In this document: piece by piece, positions 16,083-23,838 of the stretch | Layout of the letters: each line of letters starts with the position of its first letter | Position numbering within the stretch: position 1 is the stretch's first letter | Notes under the pieces: generated by a model | What the model was told of the DNA's origin: nothing | Seen by the model: only the letters and a program-made list of their open reading frames with translations | The model's database searches: none | NCBI GenBank assembly: GCA_009726125.1 | Contig: WLIT01000013.1 | Location: 1 to 33,408, forward strand | DNA from: Actinomycetota bacterium | Lineage (GTDB): Bacteria; Actinomycetota; Actinomycetes; Nanopelagicales; Nanopelagicaceae | Direction of reading: 5' to 3' | DNA: 33,408 nucleotides | Made by a program: the position numbers and the translations under genes

Positions 16083-16808
16083 GTGAAAGCCTCTGTTTCT
16101 GACCAGAATAACCTCATCGAATTACAGCGCATCGATACTGCGATTATGCAGGCAACTCATAAATTAAAAACTCTGCCAGAACGCGAACAACTCACCGCAA
16201 TCCTTGCTCGGCTTTCTACGAGCGACGAACTTCTAGTCGTGGCCGAGGCTGAACTTGCAGATGTAACAATCGATTTACGACGCAGCGAAGTTGATGTCGA
16301 ATCGGTCGCAGATCGCATGGCGAAAGATGAAGCAAGACTTTCAGGTGGAAGCGCCTCTCCTAAAGAGTTAGAACAGTTGCAACACGAGTTAGCGACGCTT
16401 GCAAAGCGCAAGGCCGAACTTGAAGATGGCGAATTAGAAATCATGATGAACGTTGATGCTTCAAAGGAGAAAGTTGCAGTCATAAAGAGTGATGAAGAGG
16501 GCTTGAAGAAGTTAGAGCTCGAGATAAATATTCGACTAGAAAATGCAGTCACAGAACTGGATCGAGAGATAGCGCTGAAGAAATCTGAGCGCACTCTCTT
16601 AGCGCCAAAGATTGATGTTGCACTAATTGAGTTGTATGAGAAAGTTAAGGCGAGCGGTGGGGGAATCGGAGCCGCGCTATTAATTGGCAATACTTGCGAT
16701 GGCTGTCGCCTTGCTATCAATGCAGTTGAGATGGATCGCATTAAATCTCTGGATTCTGAGGAAGTTTTGCGCTGTGAAGAGTGCCGACGAATCTTGGTAC
16801 GAATTTAA
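16083..16808 (+). CDS. C4-type zinc ribbon, coiled-coil protein (DUF164 family)
   Basis: The 241-residue protein is mostly a long antiparallel coiled coil (about 10-180, rich in Leu, Glu and Lys, with a conserved turn at ARLSGGSASPKELEQLQHELATLAKRK) followed by a four-Cys zinc ribbon (C205, C208, C231, C234 in TCDGC and CEEC). This is the DUF164/CT398 architecture. Its cellular function is not established; the chlamydial homologue has been linked to transcription and secretion factors, so an adaptor role is plausible. GTG at 16083 is the start; an overlapping ATG at 16081 hits TGA at once. The RNase HI/phosphatase gene starts on the base after its stop. Mycobacteria have the same gene pair. 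Confidence 0.9.
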   Translation: MKASVSDQNNLIELQRIDTAIMQATHKLKTLPEREQLTAILARLSTSDELLVVAEAELADVTIDLRRSEVDVESVADRMAKDEARLSGGSASPKELEQLQHELATLAKRKAELEDGELEIMMNVDASKEKVAVIKSDEEGLKKLELEINIRLENAVTELDREIALKKSERTLLAPKIDVALIELYEKVKASGGGIGAALLIGNTCDGCRLAINAVEMDRIKSLDSEEVLRCEECRRILVRI

Positions 16809-17888
16809 ATGAGCCGCGCTTTTATTATTTCTGCCGACGGTGGTTCTCGTGGAAATCCTGGTCCCGCTGCTTATGGCGCCGTTGTCTCTGAAAATGGAAA
16901 AATTTTGCATGAACTCTTTGAAACTATTGGTATTGCGACAAACAATGTTGCCGAATATAGCGGGCTCCTTGCTGCGCTCCGTAAAGTAAATGAGATTGAC
17001 CCAACTGCAACAGTTGAAGCGCGAATGGATTCAAAGCTGGTTGTTGAACAGATGTCGGGACGCTGGCAGATAAAGCATCCGGATATGCGCGAGCTTGCGA
17101 AGTTGGCACGTGATGCCCACCCACATGATTTGGTAACTTATAAGTGGATACCACGCGATGAAAATTCACATGCTGATCGTCTTGCGAATAAGGCGCTAGA
17201 TGGCGATGTAAGTACCGATGCTCCACTACAGAAGAACTTTTTAGTCGAACGCCTTGTTTCCGGTGAGAAGCCAACTGTTATTTACTTCGTAAGACATGGT
17301 GAAACTATTTTGACTCCAGAGCGACGCTTTTCTGGGGGAGATGGCTCAGACCCCGAGTTAAGTCATGAAGGAATTGCTCAGGCAGAAGCGGTTGCAAAAG
17401 AACTTGGTGCACGCAAGGCAGATTTATTGATTGTTTCTCCGATGGTTCGCACCGTACAAACTGCAGAGCGAATTGCGAAAGCAACTGGCTTGAAAATTGA
17501 ATTAGATGAGGCTTGGCGTGAAGCGGGCTTTGGTGAGTGGGATGGTTTAAAGATTTCGGAAGTGAAAGAACTTTATCCAAACGAGTGGCTTGCCTGGGTT
17601 TCAAGTACCGCGGCCCCAGCGGGATTAGGTGGCGAATCTTATGAAGATGTTGCGGCAAGATCTGAACTTGCACTTACTAATTTAGTTTTAGAACATCCAG
17701 GAAAAACAATTATTGTCGTTACACATAATTATGTAATTAGATCACTTGTCGCCATAGTTTTAGGAGCGCCATTGGAGAGCGTCTTTCATCTTGATGTATT
17801 GCCGTGCAGTATTACGACTATAAATACCTGGGGATCTGATGGCCTGCGGGCGCTGCGTGGGCTAAGTGAGCGGAGCCACCTAAAATAA
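16809..17888 (+). CDS. Bifunctional RNase HI / histidine-phosphatase (CobC-like) protein
   Basis: This 359-residue fusion has an N-terminal RNase HI domain (1-~135) that cuts RNA in RNA-DNA hybrids. All four metal-binding acids are present: D10 in ISADGGSRGNPGPAAYG, E49 in NNVAEYSGL, D74 in ARMDSKLVV and D123 in SHADRLANKAL. The C-terminal domain (about 155-359) is a histidine acid phosphatase of the phosphoglycerate-mutase type: YFVRHGETILTPERRFSGG (H163), the RFSGG loop and the second His in VVTHNYVIRSL. In mycobacteria the equivalent fusion has both RNase H and alpha-ribazole phosphatase activities; the latter links to cobalamin synthesis, and an adenosyltransferase for cobalamin is also in this window. 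ATG directly follows the zinc-ribbon stop, so the genes form an operon. Confidence 0.95.
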   Translation: MSRAFIISADGGSRGNPGPAAYGAVVSENGKILHELFETIGIATNNVAEYSGLLAALRKVNEIDPTATVEARMDSKLVVEQMSGRWQIKHPDMRELAKLARDAHPHDLVTYKWIPRDENSHADRLANKALDGDVSTDAPLQKNFLVERLVSGEKPTVIYFVRHGETILTPERRFSGGDGSDPELSHEGIAQAEAVAKELGARKADLLIVSPMVRTVQTAERIAKATGLKIELDEAWREAGFGEWDGLKISEVKELYPNEWLAWVSSTAAPAGLGGESYEDVAARSELALTNLVLEHPGKTIIVVTHNYVIRSLVAIVLGAPLESVFHLDVLPCSITTINTWGSDGLRALRGLSERSHLK

Positions 17889-17938
17889 AGCATCACCCAC
17901 TCGTATCAACCCTTGCATCCTTGTAAAGAGTCCATTCG

Positions 17939-18916
17939 ATGACTAGCGTTCGGTGGATGTTCGCAGGGAAGAGTCCAGATTCTGGGCTGAAAAGTCGAAG
18001 CCCTCGAGAACTCGCTTGGCGTCGTTTTAGGTCAAACAAGATTGCAATACCTTCCGCGCTTGCTTCATTTTCAATTGCCTTTATTGCAATCTTTGCACCC
18101 GTTATTGCTTGGGTTATAAATGTCAGTCCAACAGAACGTGATGCAAACGCCATTACTGCGCGCGGAGAAACAATTGGAAGCCTTGGTGGAATAAGTTGGA
18201 ACCATCCACTTGGTGTTGAACCTGGAATTGGTTATGACTTACTTGCTCGTCTGATGTATGGCTCGCGGATCTCGTTCATGGTTGCTGTGATCTCTACATT
18301 TGCAACTGTTGCGATTGGTTTAATGATTGGAATAATTGCCGGGTATTACCGAGGACGAGTCGATGCAATCTTTGGACGTTTCACCGATTTTCTATTGTCT
18401 TTCCCATCTTTCTTTATGATTATTGCGCTAAGTGTTCCTATGATCCAGCGGATTGAAAAATCTGGGATTGCTAGAGATAACGGCGCTCGAATTCTTTACC
18501 TAATTATTATTCTCTCGTTCTTTGGTTGGCCCTATTTTTCAAGAATTATTCGCTCCCAAGTTTTGTCGCTGCGTGAGCGAGATTATGTAATCGCTGCTCG
18601 AGCACTCGGCGCATCCAACCGTCGAATTATTTTTAAAGAACTATTGCCAAATCTTTGGACTCCAGTAATCGTTTATGTCTCCTTGGCGCTACCGGGCTAC
18701 CTAGCCGCTGAAGCTGTCTTTTCATACCTCGGAATAGGCGTTCAGCCACCGTCTGCCACGTGGGGATTGATAATTGCAGACTCAACTAAGTACATTTTAA
18801 ATGAGCCAACCTATTTCTTTGTCCCCGCCGTATCGTTAATCTTGGTCGTACTGTCCTTCAATTTATTGGGAGATGCAATTCGAGATGCACTAGATCCAAA
18901 GTCAGAACAGAGTTAA
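17939..18916 (+). CDS. Peptide ABC transporter permease (DppC/OppC-like)
   Basis: This is one of two membrane subunits of a peptide importer. The 325-residue protein has an N-terminal OppC-type cytoplasmic segment (SPRELAWRRFRSNKIAIPSALASFSIAFIAIFAPVIAW) with the first helix, a periplasmic-side loop with NHPLGVEPGIGYDLLARLMYGSRISF (the HPLGTD-GRD motif region) and five further helices. The EAA loop that docks on the ATPase is at AARALGASNRRIIFKELLPNLW, followed by the family-typical AAEAVFSYLGIGVQPPSATWG. It precedes the binding protein by 39 bases. The order C-A-B-D-F differs from the common A-B-C-D-F order. The start has no clear Shine-Dalgarno, and I could not identify a convincing promoter in the 50 bases upstream. 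Confidence 0.95.
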   Translation: MTSVRWMFAGKSPDSGLKSRSPRELAWRRFRSNKIAIPSALASFSIAFIAIFAPVIAWVINVSPTERDANAITARGETIGSLGGISWNHPLGVEPGIGYDLLARLMYGSRISFMVAVISTFATVAIGLMIGIIAGYYRGRVDAIFGRFTDFLLSFPSFFMIIALSVPMIQRIEKSGIARDNGARILYLIIILSFFGWPYFSRIIRSQVLSLRERDYVIAARALGASNRRIIFKELLPNLWTPVIVYVSLALPGYLAAEAVFSYLGIGVQPPSATWGLIIADSTKYILNEPTYFFVPAVSLILVVLSFNLLGDAIRDALDPKSEQS

Positions 18917-18955
18917 AAAAAGTAATACAAACCAAGGCAAGAAAAAGGAGAGAGA

Positions 18956-20710
18956 ATGGCAAGAGTCAAAAAATCAACTAGCATCGCAATCGTTGCGGTT
19001 CTGGGACTTGCAGTTGTTGCAGGTGGACTAGTACAGATGAGCAGCGGTGGTTCATCAAAGGGTGGAACGATCACTTATTTGACTCACTCCGAAGCTTGGA
19101 CACACGCTGATCCAAACCGTAACTACACCGGTCAACACATTGCGTGGTTCGGTTCATATTTACAACGCACACTTACTGCTTATGCACGCGCCGAAGGTTC
19201 TGCTGGTTCAGCTGTTGTAGCTGACCTTGCAACCGATACCGGTCGATCATCAAATGGAAATAAGACTTGGGAGTTCACACTTCGTGATGGCGTTTCATTT
19301 GAAGATGGTTCACCAATCACTTGCGAAGATATTAAGTACGGAGTTTCACGTACCTTCGCGACCGATGTAATCACCGACGGCCCTACCTATGCAATTGGAA
19401 TGCTTGATGTTCCATCAGCAGAAGATGGTTCATCTGTTTACAAGGGCCCATATGCAACCGAAGGAAATGACACAGCTGCTTACGATAAGGCTGTTACATG
19501 TTCTGAAGATAACAAGACAATCACATTTAACTTGAAGCGCGCAGTTGGCGACTTCAACTACACAACTACTTACCTATCATTTGGGCCAGTTCCAAAGGCT
19601 TCAGATAAGGGAGATGCTTACGATATGGCTCCAGTTTCTTCTGGTCCATACAAGATCGAGAAGTACAAGGCTAAGGATGAAATGGTTCTTGTCCGCAATA
19701 CAAATTGGGATAAGAAGTCAGATCCAATTCGCAACGCATTCCCAGACCGCGTAGTTGTTCGCTTTGGTCTGGCTGAAGAAGTTCGCGATCAATTGGTTCT
19801 AAATGATTCCGAAAAGAACTCAATGTCACTCGATGCTGTATTGCCAACAAACTTGCCAACAGTCTTTGATGATGATGGTAAGCCAAATAGTAAGTTTGCA
19901 ACTCGTGCACTTAACGTCTACGACCCTTATGTAACTTACTCAGCGGTTAACGTTAAGAAGGTTCCTTGCTTAGATATTCGCAAGGCCATTTACTATGCAC
20001 GTGATTACGCTGGATTAATTCAGCTTGGTGGCGGCGCAGCATTCGGTGGAGATCCTGCAGATGGCGTAATTAAGCCGCTGATGGGTCTTGACTATGCAAA
20101 GGTAACTGGACTTGATGAGTTCAAACCTGAAGGTAACGCTGAAGCAGCAAAGAAATATATGGATGCCGCAAAGAGTGCGTGCCCAGATGTTTATGCGAAG
20201 GCAACAGATCCAAAGCGTGGACTTTACTTCGACTTTGCAGACACAGACACAAATAAGAAGTCTGCTGCAATCTGGATTGACTCAATGAAAAAGAATGCAG
20301 GCATCACAATGAAGTTCAACTACATTGAAGCCGGTTCTTACTACGCAGTTGTTCTAGATCAGACCAAGCAGGGCGATCTCTCTCGCGCTGGTTGGGCACC
20401 TGACTGGGCGAATGCCTCAACAGTAATTCCAGAACTCTTCACCGAAACTGGTGGATTCCCAATGTCACAGAACTGGGGAGATCCTGCTTACAAGGCATTT
20501 AAAGAGAAATCAGATGCTGCCTTGTCAGAACCAGACCGCACGAAACAAGGAAAGATGTGGGCAGAGCTAAATCAATATGCAATGGATCAAATGTGGGTAA
20601 TCCCTGGCGTATTCTCAAAGACACAAGAAGTTTGGGGCTCCGGCCTCGGCGGTGTGTACTTCTGGGAACCACAGGGTGCACCATCATTCGGTGATATCTA
20701 CATCAAGTAA
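18956..20710 (+). CDS. Peptide ABC transporter substrate-binding protein (SBP family 5), no lipobox
   Basis: The 584-residue extracytoplasmic protein captures peptides or related solutes for the importer. An N-terminal hydrophobic segment (SIAIVAVLGLAVVAGGLV, about 9-26) serves as signal or anchor. The SBP_bac_5 core follows: WEFTLRDGVSFEDGSPITCEDIKYGVSRTF is the diagnostic motif, then GPVP, SSGPYKIEKYK and the C-terminal RAGWAPDWANASTVIPELF. There is no Cys in the signal region and therefore no lipobox, unlike most Gram-positive binding proteins; the first Cys is in the mature domain. It may remain attached by an uncleaved helix. AAAGGAG (18944-18950) five bases before ATG is a strong Shine-Dalgarno. 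Codon choice (GTT, AAG, CCA) is very uniform, suggesting high expression. A large hairpin follows the stop. Confidence 0.95.
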   Translation: MARVKKSTSIAIVAVLGLAVVAGGLVQMSSGGSSKGGTITYLTHSEAWTHADPNRNYTGQHIAWFGSYLQRTLTAYARAEGSAGSAVVADLATDTGRSSNGNKTWEFTLRDGVSFEDGSPITCEDIKYGVSRTFATDVITDGPTYAIGMLDVPSAEDGSSVYKGPYATEGNDTAAYDKAVTCSEDNKTITFNLKRAVGDFNYTTTYLSFGPVPKASDKGDAYDMAPVSSGPYKIEKYKAKDEMVLVRNTNWDKKSDPIRNAFPDRVVVRFGLAEEVRDQLVLNDSEKNSMSLDAVLPTNLPTVFDDDGKPNSKFATRALNVYDPYVTYSAVNVKKVPCLDIRKAIYYARDYAGLIQLGGGAAFGGDPADGVIKPLMGLDYAKVTGLDEFKPEGNAEAAKKYMDAAKSACPDVYAKATDPKRGLYFDFADTDTNKKSAAIWIDSMKKNAGITMKFNYIEAGSYYAVVLDQTKQGDLSRAGWAPDWANASTVIPELFTETGGFPMSQNWGDPAYKAFKEKSDAALSEPDRTKQGKMWAELNQYAMDQMWVIPGVFSKTQEVWGSGLGGVYFWEPQGAPSFGDIYIK

Positions 20711-20726
20711 GTAATTCGTAAATACG

Positions 20727-20766
20727 AAGGTGGATGTGGGAGTGAAATATCTCTCGCATCCATCTT
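20727..20766 (+). terminator. Large hairpin between binding-protein and permease genes (attenuator or mRNA stabiliser)
   Basis: Bases 20727-20742 pair with 20751-20766 along 16 consecutive base pairs, three of them G-T wobbles, around an 8-base loop (TGAAATAT). A T-run (20781-20786) lies 14 bases downstream, so this is not a classical intrinsic terminator. In importer operons such hairpins often keep the binding-protein mRNA abundant relative to the permease and ATPase mRNAs. A small palindrome TTCGTA-AA-TACGAA (20715-20728) overlaps its first two bases and could form an alternative structure. Confidence 0.65.
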
Positions 20767-20837
20767 CTATGTAATAAATGTTTTTTGATCGATAATTGCC
20801 TTATTAATGATTAGTTGGATGGGAGTGGTTTAAGTCC

Positions 20838-21836
20838 GTGTTTGCATATATCTCAAGACGCCTAGCGGTTTCGCTTCTAATCCTTCTGACTGTTAGTTTT
20901 GCGGTTTATGTAATTTTTGCATTTCTACCCTTTGATCCGGCGGCGCTTACCTGTGGAAAGAATTGCAATGATCCTGGAATCATCGAAGCCAACCGACGTC
21001 GTCTCGGTTATGACTTACCGTTCTTCACACAATATTTTATATTTTTAAAGGGTCTCTTTTTTGGTCGTTCTTTTGGTGAAGGCGCGGCTTTAATCAATTG
21101 TCCCGCTCCGTCACTGGGTTACTCATTCCAACAACATGCCTGCGTCACTAGCCTGATTGGCGAAGCACTTCCTGTCACTTTCTCACTCGCAATTGGTGCA
21201 ATCTTTATGTGGTTGGCACTTGGAATAGGCCTAGGCATTCTTGCAGCCAGATTCCGTGGTCGCATTGTCGATCGATTGAGCACAATATTTGTTCTAATCG
21301 GTACTTCACTCCCAACGTTCTTAACTGGTCTCTTGCTATTGGTCTTCGTAGTTATTCGTTGGGGCTTAATTCCTTTCCCCTCGGGGAACTACACACCATT
21401 CTTAGAGAATCCATTTGAATGGGGACAGATATTGTTCTTGCCTTGGTTGACTCTGGCATTTGCTTATGCTGCTTTGTATACAAGGTTTGTTCGCAGTTCT
21501 GTAATTGATACCTCAAATGAAGATTACATTCGTACTGCACGTGCAAAAGGCTTGTCTGAAGGCGTAATTCTTGGCAAGCACACACTTCGTGCCGCACTGG
21601 CACCGATTGCAACAATGGCAGGTTTGGATTTCGCAGGGCTACTTGGTGGCGCAATTTTAACTGAATCAGTTTTCAATCTTCCCGGACTTGGTCGGCTTGC
21701 AATTAGTGCGGTCGTTAAATATGACCTACCGATAATTGTTGCAACAACTTTATTAGCAGCTTTCATTGTTGTAATCATGAACCTAATCGTCGACATTCTC
21801 TATGCCTATATAGATCCTAGAGTTCGAGTCGCATGA
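20838..21836 (+). CDS. Peptide ABC transporter permease (DppB/OppB-like)
   Basis: The second membrane subunit of the importer. The 332 residues begin MFAYISRRLAVSLLILLTVSFAVYVIFAFLPFDPA, the standard DppB start, and continue with LGYDLPFFTQYFIFLKGLFFGRSFG. Five further helices follow, with the EAA loop at TARAKGLSEGVILGKHTLRAALAPIATMAGLDFAGLLGGAILTESVFNLPGLGRLA. An extra-cytoplasmic insertion of about 30 residues holds two cysteines (LINCPAPSLGYSFQQHACVTSLIGEALP), with another pair near residues 35-40 (LTCGKNC). These may form disulfides. GTG at 20838 is the only sensible start; nearby ATG/GTG codons are out of frame or hit stops. Its end overlaps dppD by 4 bases (ATGA, 21833-21836). Confidence 0.95.
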   Translation: MFAYISRRLAVSLLILLTVSFAVYVIFAFLPFDPAALTCGKNCNDPGIIEANRRRLGYDLPFFTQYFIFLKGLFFGRSFGEGAALINCPAPSLGYSFQQHACVTSLIGEALPVTFSLAIGAIFMWLALGIGLGILAARFRGRIVDRLSTIFVLIGTSLPTFLTGLLLLVFVVIRWGLIPFPSGNYTPFLENPFEWGQILFLPWLTLAFAYAALYTRFVRSSVIDTSNEDYIRTARAKGLSEGVILGKHTLRAALAPIATMAGLDFAGLLGGAILTESVFNLPGLGRLAISAVVKYDLPIIVATTLLAAFIVVIMNLIVDILYAYIDPRVRVA

Positions 21837-22825
21837 CCCTTCTTAAAGTTGAAAATTTATCGATTGATTTTCCAACTCCAGATGGTTTAGTTTCTGCGGT
21901 TCACGAAACCTCATTTGAAATTAGCGCTGGTGAGACTCTTGCGATAGTTGGTGAATCTGGGTCAGGAAAAACCGTAACCAATTTAGCTCTGATGGGGTTG
22001 ATTCCTCCGCGCACAGCAAATATTTCAGGTTCTGCAATCTTTGAATCTCATGATGGACCAATCGATTTACTATCAATCGACAGGAACGAACTTCGTAAAT
22101 ATCGCGGTAAAGATATTGCAATGATCTTCCAGGATCCAATGTCAGCGCTGCACCCGTTCTACACAATCGGGGACCAAATTATTGAAGCTCATCAAGTCCA
22201 CAATCAAGTCGATATGAAAGTTAGTAAAGCAAGAACTATTGAGCTCCTAGAGTTAGTGGGAATTCAAGGTGCAGGAACTCGTTTGAAGTCATATCCACAC
22301 CAATTTTCTGGTGGCATGCGCCAACGTGTAATGATTGCTATGGCTCTAGTTAATAATCCATTGCTCTTGATTGCCGATGAGCCGACCACTGCGCTAGACG
22401 TAACAGTACAAGCGCAGATAATAAAATTATTAGAAGATTTACAGAAAGAATTCAAGATGGCGATGATTTTAATTACTCACGACATGGGAGTAGTCGCCGG
22501 CGCTGCTGATCGCGTAAATGTTATGTATGCGGGGCGCATAGTTGAGAGCGCCAACGTCCGAGATTTATACGGAAATCCTCTGATGCCATACACCCAAGGG
22601 CTACTCGCATCTGTTCCTAGAATGGATCGACCACATACCAATCGGCTAGCCGCCATTCCAGGGCAACCACCTTCAATGATTGCGTTGCCATCTGGGTGTT
22701 CGTTCAACCCACGATGCGGACGCAAGGATGAAGTTGGCGCAAATAAATGTGAAACCCAGATGCCTGAATTAACTCCAAGAGGCAGCGGACACTTATCACG
22801 GTGCTTCATAGGGGAGAGCGTATGA
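21833..22825 (+). CDS. Peptide ABC transporter ATP-binding protein (DppD/OppD-like)
   Basis: One of two different ATPases of the importer. In 330 residues it shows Walker A GESGSGKT (about residues 40-47), the Q-loop in [17 protein letters not shown], the signature [15 protein letters not shown], Walker [21 protein letters not shown] and H-loop [11 protein letters not shown]. The C-terminal oligopeptide-transporter domain includes [14 protein letters not shown] and the Cys cluster [25 protein letters not shown], which in this family can bind an iron-sulfur cluster. Genes overlap by 4 bases on both sides, as expected for a coupled operon. Confidence 0.96.
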   Translation: MTLLKVENLSIDFPTPDGLVSAVHETSFEISAGETLAIVGESGSGKTVTNLALMGLIPPRTANISGSAIFESHDGPIDLLSIDRNELRKYRGKDIAMIFQDPMSALHPFYTIGDQIIEAHQVHNQVDMKVSKARTIELLELVGIQGAGTRLKSYPHQFSGGMRQRVMIAMALVNNPLLLIADEPTTALDVTVQAQIIKLLEDLQKEFKMAMILITHDMGVVAGAADRVNVMYAGRIVESANVRDLYGNPLMPYTQGLLASVPRMDRPHTNRLAAIPGQPPSMIALPSGCSFNPRCGRKDEVGANKCETQMPELTPRGSGHLSRCFIGESV

Positions 22826-23796
22826 GCTCGCCAATAATTGAAGTCAAAGATTTACAAAAATTCTTTCCGCTAGCTTCACAAGGAATTTTCTCTCGAGTAA
22901 AAGGTGATAACAAAGCGGTTAACGGTGTTAGTTTCTCAATTAACCAAGGCGAAACACTTGGATTGGTAGGCGAATCCGGTTGTGGAAAATCAACTGTCGG
23001 CCGCACAATTTTAAAGTTATATGAACCAACTTCTGGTTCTATTACTTTTGAGGGTGAGGATATAACCAAGTATTCAAATAGCAAGATGAAGCCACTTCGC
23101 ACCAAGATGCAGATGATCTTCCAAGACCCATATTCATCGCTAAATCCCCGTCACACTATCGGTTCGGTTATTGCTGCCTCTTATGAAATTCAGAACATCA
23201 CTCCTGATGGTGGCGTAAAGAGAGCCGTTCAAGAACTTATGGAGCGAGTTGGGTTAAATCCCGAGCACTACAACCGATATCCGCATGAATTCTCAGGTGG
23301 CCAACGCCAGCGTATTGGTATTGCTCGTGCACTCGCGATGAAGCCAAAGTTTATTGTTTGTGATGAACCAGTATCAGCGCTCGATGTCTCGATTCAAGCA
23401 CAGGTAATTAATCTTCTTGAAGATTTGCGTGATGATTTTGGACTTTCTTATCTTTTCATTGCACACGATTTATCCGTGGTTCAACATATTTCTGATCGAG
23501 TTGCTGTGATGTATCTCGGTAAAATTATGGAAGTTGCGGATGTTGAAAATATTTACAATGCACCGCACCACCCCTACACAAAAGCGCTGCTATCGGCGGT
23601 CCCACTTCCTGATCCATTATTGGAAGAGAAGCGCGAACAAATTGTTTTATCAGGCGATCTACCAAATCCAGCAAATCCACCAAAGGGATGTGTATTCAAT
23701 ACCCGTTGTTGGAAGGCGCAAGAAGCCTGTTTCACAACCGAGCCGTTGCTACTTCAAGTTGGCGCATCACAAGTTGCTTGTCATTTCCCTGAATAG
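22822..23796 (+). CDS. Peptide ABC transporter ATP-binding protein (DppF/OppF-like)
   Basis: The partner ATPase of the importer, 324 residues from the ATG at 22822. Walker A GESGCGKST, Q-loop MIFQDPYSSLNPRHTIG, signature FSGGQRQRIGIARAL, Walker B FIVCDEPVSALDVSIQAQV and H-loop FIAHDLSVV are all intact; the C-terminal domain has HPYTKALLSAVPLPDP and CVFNTRCWKAQEAC. The frame is open to GTG at 22801, but ATG at 22822 is preferred because GGGGAG (22811-22816) precedes it at good spacing and its ATGA overlaps the dppD stop. It ends the importer operon; the hut promoter begins within 30 bases. Confidence 0.96.
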   Translation: MSSPIIEVKDLQKFFPLASQGIFSRVKGDNKAVNGVSFSINQGETLGLVGESGCGKSTVGRTILKLYEPTSGSITFEGEDITKYSNSKMKPLRTKMQMIFQDPYSSLNPRHTIGSVIAASYEIQNITPDGGVKRAVQELMERVGLNPEHYNRYPHEFSGGQRQRIGIARALAMKPKFIVCDEPVSALDVSIQAQVINLLEDLRDDFGLSYLFIAHDLSVVQHISDRVAVMYLGKIMEVADVENIYNAPHHPYTKALLSAVPLPDPLLEEKREQIVLSGDLPNPANPPKGCVFNTRCWKAQEACFTTEPLLLQVGASQVACHFPE

Positions 23797-23802
23797 CGGT
23801 CA

Positions 23803-23820
23803 CTTTCTTTCGAAGTAAAG
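23803..23820. promoter_or_regulatory. Imperfect dyad overlapping the hutU -35 region, possible operator
   Basis: CTTTCTTTCGAAGTAAAG is an 18-base inverted repeat with 7 of 9 base pairs matched (CTTT-N2-TTCGAA-N2-AAAG). It covers the -35 position of the predicted hutU promoter and centres about 27 bases before the predicted start. A repressor bound here would block RNA polymerase, which would suit histidine-responsive control. No hut regulator gene lies in the window. Confidence 0.35.
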
Positions 23821-23826
23821 GCACGA

Positions 23827-23838
23827 TATTCTCGCCAA
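23827..23838 (+). promoter_or_regulatory. Predicted leaderless promoter of the hutUIH operon (-10 TATTCT)
   Basis: TATTCT (23827-23832) is followed by six bases (CGCCAA) and ATG at 23839. No Shine-Dalgarno is seen. The hexamer is identical to the predicted rnpB -10. The -35 position holds TTTCTT (23804-23809). Confidence 0.6.

Noticed and set aside
16157-16741. Minus-strand 194-residue serine-rich frame.
   Set aside because: It is exactly antisense to the zinc-ribbon coiled-coil gene; its Ser-rich composition reflects reverse-complemented Glu/Lys/Arg codons.
17893-18153. Minus-strand 86-residue frame near the start of the peptide permease gene.
   Set aside because: It lies opposite a well-conserved permease coding region, has no recognisable features and is a shadow frame.
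20781-20786. T-run after the large hairpin read as a classical intrinsic terminator.
   Set aside because: It lies 14 bases beyond the stem, too far for a standard U-tract; I call the hairpin an attenuator or stabiliser candidate.
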